DNA of 64,000 bases from Cercophora sp. LCS_1 (lineage: Eukaryota; Ascomycota; Sordariomycetes; Sordariales; Lasiosphaeriaceae). Shown piece by piece: positions 21,573-33,602 of the stretch. Under the pieces are notes generated by a model that worked only from the letters and a program-made list of their open reading frames with translations, searched no databases and was not told where the DNA came from. The DNA is taken from the NCBI GenBank assembly GCA_036250225.1, contig JAPZLL010000005.1, positions 186,001-250,000 on the forward strand. The letters run 5' to 3'. A program made the position numbers and the translations under genes. How positions within the stretch are numbered: the first letter of the stretch is position 1; every line of letters starts with the position of its first letter.

Positions 21573-23410
21573 AGTGCGCCGGCTTGGAGTTGGCCTTTTA
21601 TCGCCCTTAATTCACCAGGTTGTAAGAGTGTGAACCGCGTGGTCATTTTCCTCCCTCATCTGGTGGATAACTGATGTTGGATGTGTTTGCATCCAACGCC
21701 TCTCAGCATGTCTTTAGTTCGAGTCGATCGGATCCGGTCCTCAGTCGGGGAGCCCTCCGGCGTTAGATAAAGGGAAGCCAGAGGTTCGCTCGGTCTCGTA
21801 GATTTCGCAGGCGATGTTATCGTTTCTTTCCTTTTCAGGTCCCCCAGAACCAACAAAAGTATCTAGAGATTTGTGGTAGCAAATGAGCAGCTTTTGCTAT
21901 ATCTATGTCGTGCCATGTTGATTTCGCGTTGCGGCGCCTCGACTGGAGTTGGATGTATTGTCCATTGCGAGTCCAACCGTTACAGATTGTCCACCTGACA
22001 AGACCCATCTGACAAGCTGGTGGCTTGCTCACAAGACTAAGATTGAATACCGGCCCTATCACCACATCAGGTCCGACCGATGCAAACCGCCCTATGTCCA
22101 CCTAATAATCGGTCTCCCTCAACGCCTGCGCGACGTGCATCAAAAACAAACCCCGCACCCCAGAAATTGGAGGGGAATTCGGGACTTCAAGGGAAAACAC
22201 GGAGATAAGGTTTTGTCGTAGCTGTCACATCCCGAAGCTTTCCGTATAAAATCAGCGATAAGGCGGCGTGGCATTGATGACATGCATTGGGCAATGGTTG
22301 ATGCCAGGTCCCATGTCTTCGTGTCTTGCTCTCAGCGGCAGATCGCCCATGCCCCAATGTCATGCAGCAACGGCTAACGTTCAGCTTGGGTCAAGTTTCA
22401 ACTCCAGCCAGCCTTGCGAGTCAGCAACCGTCACTGGTGCTCGCTGGGTCACATGTCCACAGCCATTTGTTGGCGATGAGACACTAGAAGGGGCATCACC
22501 TCAGTCTGCCAATCCAGGGAGCGGCCAGTTGCGGCATGTCTGAAAACACCCAGGCAGGCAGGTTCGTGTAGCCCGCAGTAGCGTTGACGTGCATGTGCAA
22601 CATCCAAGGAAATAACAGCAGCTACGTCTTCTTGAACCCCTTCCTATCAAGAGTGAAAACGGGGGCGGTTGCGCTCCAAGTTTATTTTGGCCGCTCAAAC
22701 GCTAGTCAAGGTGGAACAAAAGCGTGTTCCTTTCAAGGCTTTTTGTTCGGGTGTTCTTTCTCTGCCGAGTTCCATCTCGCCCTGGGCCTTGTCCGTTGGC
22801 AACCATACCCTTGTCTTTTTTTTCGTCATTCGGGACGGCGGCCAACCAATCTCCGCAAGCCACACGGTCCCTCTCTTCAAACTGGGGAGCTCTGACAGCT
22901 GGTTGTCCCATCCAGAAATCCGCCTCAAAACACATTGCCTCAAGCGCCCATGTTGCTCTTGCCCAGCGCCTGTCTAAAACTCAGCTTTGCGAAGCTTGAC
23001 GCCCTCCCAGCTGTATAGCCAGCCGCGGCGCCTGTCCTATGCGATCCAGCGAAGCATACCATCGGCTCTTTCCTTCGACATGTCGGCCTCCCTGTCAACA
23101 CTCCATCCACTTTGACTGACCGAGACCCTTTCCCTTTGATTTCTCAACCCGCCACGCCACACGCGTTCCTATTCACGATAGACGTTCGTTTCCCTAGGGC
23201 ATTATCTATCGTTGCCAAAGTATATACATTGGAATTTTTGTTTCGATTTCCCCTCTCTGTGGCGCCTAATGCGATTCTAAAGCGACCATCTGAGCCGGGC
23301 GATATATCACTCTTCTTGTGTGACCTTGGATCCCGCGAGCTCTGCGCGAACTTGGCCGGCCAGCCGCTTTTCACTTTGCGGCCTCACCCAGATTTGTTTA
23401 AGTTCTCACA
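21573..23410. other. Intergenic, 1.8 kb
   Basis: It holds the SR-gene 3' UTR and the promoter of the carrier gene. Reading frames up to about 100 codons overlap on both strands without domains. A long frame from 23112 runs into the carrier gene but its upstream part lacks carrier features. Nothing else was recognised. Confidence 0.5.
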
Positions 23411-24768
23411 ATGTCAGCAGTACGTGTTCCACCTTATAGACACCAATTGGCCCGGCAGCCCAGCCCGCTGCGCATCTCTCGCGCGTGTCCCCGCGCATAG
23501 ACTGACATGTATTTCTCCCCAGACAGAAGCACAGTCGTCGAAGCCGGCAGGCGCGCGACAGGCGCGCCTCGACGATGCCGAGCTGGCAAAACCCGATCTC
23601 TCCGTTCCTCCACCTCCTCCTGAGAAGCTCAGTACCCTCATCCGATTCCAAGCCGCCGTTTCACAACCCGTTGTGGCCGCCTTTTGCGCCGGTGGTGTGG
23701 CAGGCGCCGTCTCGCGAACCGTCGTGTCGCCACTCGAACGCCTCAAAATTTTGTTCCAGGTCCAGAGTGCGGGGCGCGATGCATACAAACTCAGCGTGGG
23801 CAAGGCGTTGGCCAAGATGTGGAAGGAAGAAGGCTGGCGCGGGTTCATGAGGGGCAATGGGACAAACTGCATCCGGATTGTGCCCTACTCAGCTGTTCAG
23901 TTTGGAAGCTACAATTTCTATAAGAGGGTATGCGATTCCAATACCCCGGTCCGGGCGAGCGTGTTGGTGTCGGCTTGTTTGAGGATCGAGTACTAACCTG
24001 TCGTCTTGCCGTAGAATTTCTTCGAGAGGCATCCCGGGGACTCTTTGACACCTCTGTCGCGATTAACTTGCGGTGGTATTGCTGGCATCACCTCGGTCAC
24101 ATTCACTTATCCCCTGGATATCGTACGCACGCGGCTTTCGATTCAGTCTGCTTCGTTCGCTGAGCTAGGAGAGAGGCCAAAAAAGCTTCCCGGCATGTGG
24201 CAGACTATGGTTGTGATGTACAGGGCAGAGGGAGGCTTCACCGCACTCTACCGGGGGATTGTACCCACTGTTGCCGGTGTTGCGCCATATGTAAGAAGTC
24301 ATCACAGAGCTGTCGAGGGTACGCTGGTGCTAACAATCTCTAGGTCGGCCTCAATTTCATGACGTATGAGTTTGTGCGCCAGTACTTCACACCAGAGGGC
24401 GACGAAAATCCGAGCGCCGTCAGAAAACTCGCTGCCGGCGCCATCAGCGGTGCTGTTGCGCAAACATGCACATATCCTTTGTAAGCCTCCTTCCCTCCGA
24501 GTACGTGGATATTACTGACCTAGACAGCGATGTTTTGCGACGCCGGTTCCAGATCAACACAATGTCTGGGATGGGCTACCAATACAAGGGTCTGACCGAT
24601 GCCATCCGCGTTATCGTTACCCAAGAAGGGATCAAGGGGTTGTACAAGGGCATTGTCCCTAACCTCCTGAAGGTGGCGCCGAGCATGGCATCAAGCTGGC
24701 TGAGCTTCGAGGTTTGTCGTGATTTCCTCGTCAGCCTGAAGCCAGACGAGGAGACACTCCTCCAATAA
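23411..24768 (+). CDS. Mitochondrial carrier, YPR011C/SLC25A42 type
   Basis: Five exons (23411-23419, 23523-23927, 24015-24290, 24344-24480, 24528-24768) give 355 residues. All three carrier repeats are present with their PX(D/E)XX(R/K) signatures: SPLERLK, YPLDIVR and YPFDVLR. Strings such as AVSRTVVSPLERLKILFQVQS, NCIRIVPYSAVQF and VRTRLSIQ place it with yeast YPR011C (adenosine phosphosulfate transport) and the related CoA/ADP carrier group, in the inner mitochondrial membrane. The 9-nt first exon (Met-Ser-Ala) is chosen because GTACGT follows and the acceptor restores the frame. The precise substrate cannot be read from sequence by eye. Confidence 0.88.
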
Positions 24769-25556
24769 CCCTATTCCCACCTCTCAAGGATTGCGGCAAC
24801 TGTTGTGTTTAACGCAGCAGGACGCGAGGCAAGACGTTCTTTGTGACGCGGAAAGTCATATCCATATCAAACTGGCGATATACCAGAAGCTATGGGCGCT
24901 GCCAGAAACGGCGGGCGGCAGAGAAGGTATAGATTAGATTCCTGGGAGAGAACACGATTCTGGTGCTCCTAACCCCAAATGGACATATTTGCAACGTACC
25001 GGTGCAGACAACATGCACGGTTAACAGACGCCAGCGAGAACTGGCAGGGGTGTACATAGACGCGGCGGTTCTCACGACTTGTATGTAGGTGTTTGTATGA
25101 AGCATTGTTGGGCTTTCCCTGCGCAATTAGGGGAAGTCAACGGATTTCGGGCACAGCAAAATACCCACATACATAGCATATGCCGAGGCAGCTACTATAG
25201 ACATTGCTTATCAAATGAAATCTCTTTAGGTATTTACTATGGCACTCGCTGGAATGCTCTGAAGTGCACCCTAAGCCCTTGTTGATCAGAGCCTATCAGA
25301 GGATCTCACAAGGCATTTCATGGAGGTGTTCGCCACGGGGACTGGAAGCTGAAGCGAAGTGGGGCATCAGGTTTGGGTGCACAGACCACACTGGGGATTC
25401 GGCCCTCGCTCACCGCCCTGCACACAAACTGCCCCCCACAGCCGAAAGCCCCAAAATTGCACACCTTTTTTTCTAGAGCCCGAATTTGGTCTTCCGCAAC
25501 CAACGACTTTCGCCCATCAACTCGGATTTTGTCGACAATCCGCAGTCGCTGTCACG
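24769..25556. other. Intergenic, carrier 3' end and eL18 promoter
   Basis: 788 nt. An ACCCTAA string at 25268-25274 resembles Tbf1-type sites found in some fungal ribosomal-protein promoters, but one copy is weak evidence. No gene was seen. Confidence 0.45.
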
Positions 25557-26430
25557 ATGGGTACGTAACAACAAGGTCTCTTTTCAGCCTCTGTGTGCGA
25601 GTGGATGAGAGCCTGAAATATTGGCACTCTCTGCGAACCATGGCACTTCCTGTTCCTGGCGAGGGCGGCTTCGAAATGTTCGCGATGGTGTGCGTTCTCG
25701 TCAATGAGAAATACGCCCCTGAAGCAACATCGATGCGCCCTCGTTCCAGTTGAACTACGCCAAACATGAGCATACCAGATCAAAAAGGCTGACTGGGTTC
25801 CTTCCGTGTTATAGGTATCGATCTCCGCAAGCACCACGAGCGGTCCACGCACCGCAAGGCCCCCAAGAGCGACAATGTTTACCTCAAGCTCTTGGTGAAG
25901 CTTTACCGCTTCCTCGCCCGTAAGTTGACAGTCTAGGAGCCCCAATTGCGCAGAAATCAAGTGCTAACATGCGTCGCTCGACAGGTCGCACCGACTCTTC
26001 GTTCAACAAGGTCGTGCTCCGCCGCCTCTTCATGAGCCGCATCAACCGCCCTCCCGTCTCCCTCTCGCGCGTTGCCGCCAACATCAAGAACGGCAGCGAG
26101 AAGAAGACCGTCGTTGTTGTCGGCACTGTCACCGATGACAACCGCCTCCTCACCGTCCCCAAGGTCGACATCGCTGCCCTCCGCTTCACCAGCACTGCTC
26201 GCGCCAGGATCACCGCTGCTGGCGGCAAGGCCCTGACCCTCGACCAGCTTGCTCTCGAGAAGCCCACCGGTGCCAACACCCTCCTCCTCCGTGGCCCCAA
26301 GAACTCTCGTGAGGCCGTCAAGCACTTCGGCTTCGGTCCCCACAAGCACAAGAAGCCCTACGTCCAGTCCAAGGGCCGCAAGTTCGAGAAGGCTCGTGGC
26401 CGCAGAAGGTCGCGTGGTTTCAAGGTCTAA
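25557..26430 (+). CDS. RPL18: 60S ribosomal protein eL18
   Basis: Three exons (25557-25560, 25815-25919, 25985-26430) give 184 residues, the standard length. The protein belongs to the large ribosomal subunit. The N-terminus MGIDLRKHHERSTHRKAPKS and the C-terminus RRRSRGFKV are diagnostic. The first exon is only ATGG and is followed by a 254-nt intron; a start-codon-proximal long intron is common in fungal ribosomal-protein genes. Codon use is strongly biased to C-ending codons, as expected for high expression. The gene converges with MRM2 across 331 nt. Confidence 0.97.
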
Positions 26431-26761
26431 AGGAGGGATACCCATGGGAAATCGGTGCATGGCGCGGGGGAAGGATCTTTTTCCATTGGCAAATGGTTAT
26501 GGGAGCATCTGGCTTTCGTCTTGTCATGGCCATGGTCTCTGTTTGCAGGATGGGGATTCGCACATGGTCTGGCGTGCAATGGGATATTACCAAAAGTCTT
26601 TTTGTGATGAATTGATGGCAGATGCCACTGAAATGACAAACTGCTTCCGCGCCGCAGAGCAACGTCTTGATATTATACGTGTGATCATGTTCAGTTTTTA
26701 CAAGTGATGTGCACGTTGGACAAAACCAACCCGCCATGTGATGGATATCATTACAAGGCCT
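26431..26761. other. Convergent 3' region, eL18 and MRM2
   Basis: 331 nt between two stop codons facing each other. It must hold both polyadenylation sites. Nothing else was seen. Confidence 0.6.
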
Positions 26762-27972
26762 TCAAGCCGACTCAATGTCCCCCAATGTGACATCTCCTTT
26801 CCTCTTCAATGCAACAAAGTACGCCTCCTTGGATTCCTGTGGTCTGTCAGCAACAAATCTGAGGCCATTCAGAGGAGACCCCACGCTTCGAGACGATTCG
26901 GGTTTCTCCCGGTGTACTTTGGTAAACATCTTCTTGAGCAAGTTCTCAAAGGCCTTGTCCTCTGACCCCTGGTAGAACTTGCAGACGAAATGCCCGCCTG
27001 ACTTGAGCGTATCACTCGCAAACGTCAGGGCGGCGTGACAGAGATCCTAATCCCAACCAATATTTTAGACAACGGTCCAAGTCAAGAACCAAAACTGACA
27101 CAAATACGCACCATGCTCCCGGCGTGGTCCTTGAACGCAATGCCACTCGTGTTCATCATCCTGCGATAGGGGTTACTCAAACTGTTGACAGAGAACCCAT
27201 GGGTCTGGGGCCAAGGTGCTGACATGTCGCTGAGAACCACCTGTGTCATGATGAGCATAACCCTTTTTTTCGCCGCACGCCACAACAGTTGCTTCGAAAA
27301 GGAAAAAAGAAAGAAAGAAAGAAAAAAACTCACATCGACCAACCGCGCTTCCCCCGCTTCACTCTCCCCTTCTTCTCCTTTTGCAATCTCCTTCTCCATC
27401 TCAACATAACTCTTCCTCTCCTCCACCACCTCCTCCTTACCTTCTTCATCTACCGCCGTCTCATCTTTCTTCCGTCTCCTCGCCTCCCCTTCCACCAAAA
27501 ACCCCTTCACCATCCCCCTCACACTCTCACTCAAAAAATTCCCCTGTATCGTGCTCACACCCTTGGGCGGCTGCGCAGGAATGATGTCGATACCAACAAC
27601 CCGCCCATTCGGCTTCGTCCGTTCCAGCGCCACCTGCGACCAGCTGCCGGGCGCAAAACCGAGATCGACAACGGTCTGGTTGCGCTTGAACAGGCGGTAC
27701 CGAGCGTCCATCTCTAGGAGTTTAAATGCGGCGCGCGACTTGAGGCCTTGGACGCGGGCTTGGTGGGCGAAGTGGTCGGCGCCTTGGCGGAGTTTCCAGC
27801 GGGAGTTTGATGACGAGGGGCGGGATTGTTGAGTGTAGATACATGGTCGGTTTTGTAGTGGTTGTGAGGCTGGTTGTTGTTGTTGTTGTTGTTGTTGTTG
27901 CTGTGACAAGGGAGTGAGGCGGATGGGTGAGGGACGGAGGAGGGTGGTGAGGCGGCATGGAGGTGGCGGCAT
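26762..27972 (-). CDS. MRM2: Mitochondrial 21S rRNA 2'-O-methyltransferase (FtsJ/RrmJ family)
   Basis: Three exons (27972-27334, 27240-27112, 27046-26762) give 350 residues. The protein methylates a uridine of the mitochondrial large rRNA using S-adenosylmethionine. The RrmJ tetrad regions can be seen: Lys in SRAAFKLLE, Asp in VVLSDMSAPWPQTHG, Lys in GGHFVCKFYQG and Glu in ESKEAYFVALK. The AdoMet-binding motif is VVDLGFAPGSWSQVA. The first 60 residues are Arg/Ser/Pro-rich without acidic residues, as in a mitochondrial presequence, and contain a run of 10 Gln. A Lys/Glu-rich insertion (about 150-210) separates the AdoMet motif from the catalytic Asp. MRM2 rather than a nucleolar SPB1-type protein is chosen from size and presequence. 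Confidence 0.87.
27873..27900. repeat. GTT/CAA trinucleotide repeat coding for polyglutamine
   Basis: Nine GTT units (CAA on the coding strand) within MRM2 exon 1 encode most of a 10-Gln run in the presequence region. Confidence 0.85.
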
Positions 27973-28678
27973 GGTGAGTTTGAGGTTATGAGATGAGTTT
28001 TACAAAGAGCATCATTTGATTTGAGACTGGAGCAGGGATTCAAAATGTGTTTGGTTGGCGAATATGGTGTTTTGAGATTTGGACATATAAGTTGGGGCGG
28101 TGGTTGATGAATGGTTTCGAAAATTCGATATAGCGATGTGCTCAACCCTTACCGGGTGCAGCTCGAACGGTCAGGTCGACGGAAGCGGTGGATGTTGCCC
28201 CTCGCGCTCACCACCGCCAGAGACTCAAACAGCTCTGCAATAGAACTTGAGTTTTTTATATCAACAAGAATGAACATGGTGTCTACTTTGACTAGAATCC
28301 TCAATGTGGTGCAACCCTGTAATTGCATGTCTTTTGTCGATGCATGTCGTCAACAGGTCCAACAACAAGCAGGAAGAGGGCGATCAAGAAACTATACATG
28401 ACTACTGGTCGCGCACATCATTCCTGAGAAAGTATGCTAGCCGCGTACTGACGTTGTTGCAATTCATTTCACGCATCAAGCTTGGAAGGATCATGACCTC
28501 CATTGACAACAAACCGGCATACCCCATAACCCTACAGCATAAAACAGCTGAGCGCCCCAGCTTGATCGACCCAGTTCCAATCCCAGCCCGAAAAAGAATA
28601 TACCCAAACGCCACTTATGCATGCTCACGACGACCACGTCGCTTCCGATATCATACAAGCCTAACGCCAGAAAGACTC
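27973..28678. other. Intergenic, MRM2 promoter and coiled-coil gene 3' end
   Basis: 706 nt between two minus-strand genes. No gene, repeat or RNA was recognised. Confidence 0.5.
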
Positions 28679-30677
28679 TCAAGCAAGAAAGCTCGCCCCG
28701 ACACCTCTCTTGTCCCGTTTTAGGGGCGAAAACGAAGCCCCAGCAAACGCACTCCTCGCTCCTCCCATCATCACCTTGGCCTTCGGCCCACCCAGCACCG
28801 CCTTGGGCGGCTTCTTAGTCACTGTTACTCGCTCACCCTCGTCTTCGTCAAACAGCGACGGCTTGTTAGACGCGCCGAGCAGTTTGCGCTTTTTCTTCTT
28901 GGGCTCAGCCTCGCCCTTAGCTTCCGCCGTCTTTGCGACTGCGCTCTCCATTGATCGGTTTTCCTGTCCTTCATCTTCCTCATCTGGCTCCTCGGCTACT
29001 TTTTCCAGTGTCGACTCCGTCAGGGATGATTTCGAACTCCGAGATGTGAGATTCTTCCTGGATGATGGTGCGTCAGAGAGTACCTTTGCCTTCGAGTTCG
29101 CACGAGGCTTCTTCTCCGGTTTAGACGCCGCCGGCGCGGGTTCATCATCTACGGTGACTTCTGTCGCAGTAGGCTCCGCGTCAACGGCGGTTGTGGTGTC
29201 CTCCTCACTCCGGAGCTGGAGCGTCGGGACTGCGCGGGTAGCCTCATCAGCGCCAATCTTCATCGACTCGTCACTAATATTGATCGTCTTGTTCAAGAAT
29301 GGTGTGATGGAAAACTCAGACTTTCCGAGTGTTGATGGATCAAAGGCCTTCTTCTTAGCAAGGCGCTTCTTTCGGTCATCTTGGCCTGGAGTCTCCAGGA
29401 TTGACTCTTCAAGGCTGATCTGGCTTACGGGTCGCTTCTTGGAGGGCGGTTTCGCAGCAGGTTTCTTAAGCGGCACTGTGGTTGTCGTGACCTTGGGCAT
29501 CGAGACCACGGCCATCCGTCCCCTTTCCTGATCGGCACGAGCCTCCTTGAGCTCTTCCTGAGTTTCCCGAAGTTTGCTCCTCATCTTTTCGACCTTGGCA
29601 TTAATAGCCTCCTGACGAAGCTCAACATCGGCGAGTGTGTCTTCGTGCTCCTTTTGCAGTCGTTGGTTTTCTTTCTTCTCTGCCGCTAATGCCTTTTCAC
29701 TCGAGGCGAGCTTCTCCCTGAGTTCAGCGAGTTCATCATCGATAGCCGAGGTCTTCCCAGCCTGGCTTTTAACCTTGAGCTGATTATTGCGTTTCTCCAC
29801 AGCCAGTGCCTTCTCTGCTTCCGCGGCTGTCTGTCGAAGATTTTCCAGCTCTTCTTCCATCTCTGTCCTCTTTTCCTTCTCAGCAGCAAGTCCTTTCTCC
29901 AACGCTGCCAATTGTTCCCGGAGCCCCTCCAGCTCGGCTTCTGCCTCGTTGTTCTTGTTCTCTTGGCCCTGGAGGTTCTTCTGTGCAATCTTCCTCTCCT
30001 TGAGAAGTTGCTTCTCCAGCTCTTGAACTTGTTTGCGGAGATCGGCTTCGTCTTGACTGTCTTGGTCTTGTTTGCGGGACGCTTTCTCGGCGGCTCGTTT
30101 CGTGTTGGCAAGCTCGACCTCTAGCGTGTTAAACTGACGCTCGAGAGCCAACTTCTCGGCCAGAACGTCTTTCTGGTGGGCCAGTTGGGACTGGAGATGT
30201 TCAATCTCAGGCTTCAGAACGGCGATTTCGCGTGTCAAGGCGAGCTTCTCGGACAACATTTTGGCGGAATCCTGAGTCAAGGATCCGAATGCGGCAATCT
30301 CGGTCTGATTATATTTTAGACGTCGGGCACAGTAGTCAATCCGGTGAGGGGCTTACCGTGAGGTTGGCAATCTGACGGGTCTGGCTCTGCAACACCTTGT
30401 CCTGCCTGCGACACTTATCACGCAGACTGATCATTTGGCTCCGGGTGTCTTTGATCTCCTCCAAGAGATCCTTGATGCGGTTCTCTCGCTTGTTGGTGAC
30501 ATCTTTCAACGAAGAGTTCTCATCACGGAGCACCATGCTACGCAGCTTCATTCTTCGCGATTCCTCATCCTTGACGACCAAGGTGGTCTGGTGGCTGTGA
30601 TGCTGGTATTTCATTTCGAGATCGTGGATCACGTCGGCCCTCTGCGCCAAGGAGAAGTCAGCTTGATTCCCAAGCAT
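28679..30677 (-). CDS. Coiled-coil protein of unknown function
   Basis: At least two exons (30677-30357 and 30304-28679) give about 648 residues, joined across a 52-nt intron. Nearly the whole region 20-330 is a heptad-like coiled coil rich in Glu, Lys, Leu and Gln. The C-terminal half is a disordered Lys/Ser/Pro/Glu-rich tail with basic clusters (KKPAAKPPSKKRP, KKKKRKLLG) suggesting nuclear localisation, and ends SPLKRDKRGVGASFLA. A short conserved-looking segment SITPFLNKTINISDESM sits between them. The architecture resembles fungal spindle, kinetochore or chromosome-segregation proteins, but I cannot assign a family. The start is uncertain: ATGs at 30677 and 30722 are in frame, and the frame stays open upstream, so a 5' exon may be missing. 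Confidence 0.7.
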
Positions 30678-30722
30678 CACACTGGCAGGTAGCGCACCTT
30701 TGCAGAGTCCATGTTTACACAT

Positions 30723-31252
30723 GGCGACGCGCTTTTTTGCGGCATGGGAGCGCAGGCCGTGAGGCAGAGTCTGAAAATGGCGATCACGAAAGACCAGGAT
30801 GTGGCGATTCAGCAAGAAGAAACATACAGGATCAACTTCTACCCGGTGTTGTAATTGATGCGAGGAAGCCGCGGAAACGATGGTGGTGTTGATCAAGGAA
30901 GAACGACGCAAACTGCCCGCTCCGACTGACGAGTCCAAGTAAACAATGTGCCCGAAACGGTCTAGTCGCATCGCACAGGATCCGCCCCCACTAGGATTGG
31001 CCCGTGCATGTGTTGACCCGCAACCTGGCACCGACGTCAGGGATTGGCTAGCGTGCTTGAGCGGCCACGCTTCAGCAGGCCGCTGCAACTGTGAACTGAG
31101 GACAGATTTGGAGATCTGGGGAAGCTCTAACATTCGCGGTTGCCAAGCTTCAATTCCACCGCCGACGAAGACGACGACACGAAGGCCAACACGGAGCAAT
31201 TGGCCTTCCACGACACCCCTAGTATACACTATTTTCCCGCTGCTTTGGGCAC
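30723..31252. promoter_or_regulatory. Shared divergent promoter, coiled-coil gene and OST3
   Basis: 530 nt between divergent starts. An additional 5' exon of the coiled-coil gene could lie here. A TATACA-like string (gtatacac, 31222-31229) is about 25 nt upstream of the OST3 ATG. Confidence 0.45.
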
Positions 31253-32406
31253 ATGAAAGTCAAGATGCGCTGGCTGCCTACTTTCGTCTCCGTGTTCCTC
31301 GCGGCCGGGGCTTTCGCCGCAAAGAAGTCGACCGAGGAACGATTCCAAGACTACCACACCAAGGCGCTTTCCTCGTCCCCGATTAAGCTCGTCGACTCGT
31401 CCTACCGGGAGCTTGTCAGCGCGCCCCGCGACTACAGCGTTGCCGTGCTCTTCACGGCTCTCGAAGCTCGGTTTGGATGCCAGCTGTGTCGGGAGTTCCA
31501 GCCAGAATGGAACCTCCTCGGGAAGAGCTGGATCAAGGGGGATAAGAACGCCGGGTCACGCCTCATTTTTGGAACTTTGGACTTTACTGACGGAAAGGAT
31601 ATCTTCATGTCGGTACGTTCTGGCCTTGCCCTCTGCTGGGTCTAATCTCCCGCTGACGTTCCACGCAGTTCGGTCTCCAAACGGCTCCGGTCCTCTTCTT
31701 CTTTCCTCCTACCACTGGCCCCCATGCTGCCAGCTCTCCTGAACCCATTCGATACGACTTCGTGAACGGGTCAGTCCAACCCATCTCCCACGCATTATCA
31801 CTGACTAACCCATCATAGTCCCCAAGCCGCCGAACAAGTTCACGCCTGGCTTGCCCGCCACCTCCCCGACCGCCCCCACCCTCCTGTCAAGCGGCCGATC
31901 AACTGGGTCAAGTGGATTGTAACCAGTGTGATTCTCTCCGGGAGCGTCACGGCCGCCTTTGTTGCCTGGCCTTATGTCCTTCCCATCATCCAGAACCGCA
32001 ACGCATGGGCGGCCATCAGCCTTATTTCAATCCTCCTCTTCACCAGCGGCCACATGTTCAACCACATCCGAAAGGTGCCCTACGTTGCCGCTGATCAAAG
32101 AGGCGGGATTAGCTACTTTGCCGCCGGTTTCCAGAACCAGTATGGCATGGAAACTCAAATCGTTGCGGCCATCTGTACGTCTCCTGTCTTCTTTCCAAGT
32201 CTCCATGCTTACAGTGAACAGACGGCGTCCTTTCCTTCCTCACTATTGCCCTGATTGTCAGGGGACCCAGGACTCTGGATCCCAAGACACAGGGTGTTGC
32301 TATCTTGGCGTGGACCGGCATCCAGTTCCTCATGTATAGCTTCCTGTTGAGCGTCTTCAAGATGAAGAATGGCGGTTACCCCTTCTACCTGCCACCCTTC
32401 TTCTAA
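31253..32406 (+). CDS. OST3: Oligosaccharyltransferase subunit OST3/OST6 (thioredoxin-like)
   Basis: Four exons (31253-31612, 31669-31769, 31819-32174, 32222-32406) give 333 residues. The subunit belongs to the ER oligosaccharyltransferase complex and helps N-glycosylation through an oxidoreductase domain facing the lumen. An N-terminal signal peptide (about 1-22) precedes a thioredoxin-like domain with the CxxC pair Cys76 and Cys79 (FGCQLCREF). Four hydrophobic helices follow from about residue 180, with the family segments GHMFNHIRKVPYVA and the C-terminus GGYPFYLPPFF. The start could be Met1 or Met5. OST3 versus OST6 cannot be separated by eye. Confidence 0.92.
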
Positions 32407-33575
32407 ACTTCTGAACCGAAGGCCAGTGAGTAGAAGACCAGGGGCACGTGAAGGGCGATTCCAGCGCCTCGCCCTTTGAGCAAAAATATCCCATGATTTG
32501 TTGTGATTGGGAAGTTTTGAATGTACAAATAGTAGCAGCGGCGTATTAGAGGGTGGGAAAAACTTGCGTCAGTTACGAGATACACATGTTTCAATTTTGA
32601 TCCAATACTTCCACTTCATGATGGGTGAATCAGGTGGCGCCACTTCGAACCAACATCTTCAAGCACAACCTAGTCAAGCTAAAGAAAACTTAGCCCGGCG
32701 AAGTAGATGATCGAGGAAAGGGTACATCAGTTTAAATCGTTCAGATCGAGTCTTCCTAGCGACGGTAGCGTTCAAGATTCATGCTCCTGGACTTTGTCGC
32801 TTCATTCACACATCATCAAGGAACTCGTCATGTCAGGCTCATCTCGTGTGCCCCCCACTATCTATCCATATTCTAAGATAGACAAAACGAGCTTACGTTT
32901 TCCAAGTTGACTCGGCTCGGCATCAAGGAAGGAAGTGTGGAGCTTGAGAGTCTCCAGCACCGTTGAGGTGTTGAGCCCTCTTGGGCTGAGTCAATGTTTA
33001 CAAAGTCACGACGACATATCAATGATGTTTCCATAATGATGGTTGTATTTGATTTGCTCGATAGGAGGACTTAAAAAAACTAGAGAAGATTCCATGATCC
33101 GACCCAGCTTGTTCACAACACCCGCTTGTGCAAAGCAATTATCACTTGAATTTTCAAACAGGTCATGGAGATGAAATTTAGTCCAGGTCGGAATCTCCAA
33201 GGAGGAATAAAGATGAGTGAGTAGAAATAACCTAGCATTATGCTCGGTATTTGAAAAGCAATATGAAATTTGACGGTTGACTCCATACGGAGTATGGCAA
33301 CTCAACCGAGGGAGCAGTGATATGGTATGATCTCGTCGTTTAATCAATCTCAGCAGTGAAATTGACCTGCCACCACTGGAGGGTAGTTACATCAAACAAA
33401 CATGGTACCAAGCACTCAATAACGGGAGACGGCAACTAGCCTAGCAGAGTGGCAAAGTCCACGAGAACCCAAATAAACACCACCCAACCCCACATATCGA
33501 GGGAATGATGACACGAACCAGACCCTCAAATTACCTCCTCCAAATAACAAAGTTGCCTCAGCCAGCCTCTTGATG

Positions 33576-33602
33576 ACAAATCCCACAAATCCCACAAATC
33601 CC
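33576..33602. repeat. Short tandem repeat, 3 x 9 nt
   Basis: Three exact consecutive copies of acaaatccc. Confidence 0.85.

Noticed and set aside
25268..25274. ACCCTAA as a Tbf1-type ribosomal-protein promoter site
   Set aside because: A single 7-nt match 290 nt from the ATG is too weak to list as a feature.
33280..33300. Palindrome-like ccatacggagtatgg
   Set aside because: Single copy, no link to a gene start, and no second occurrence noticed in the window.
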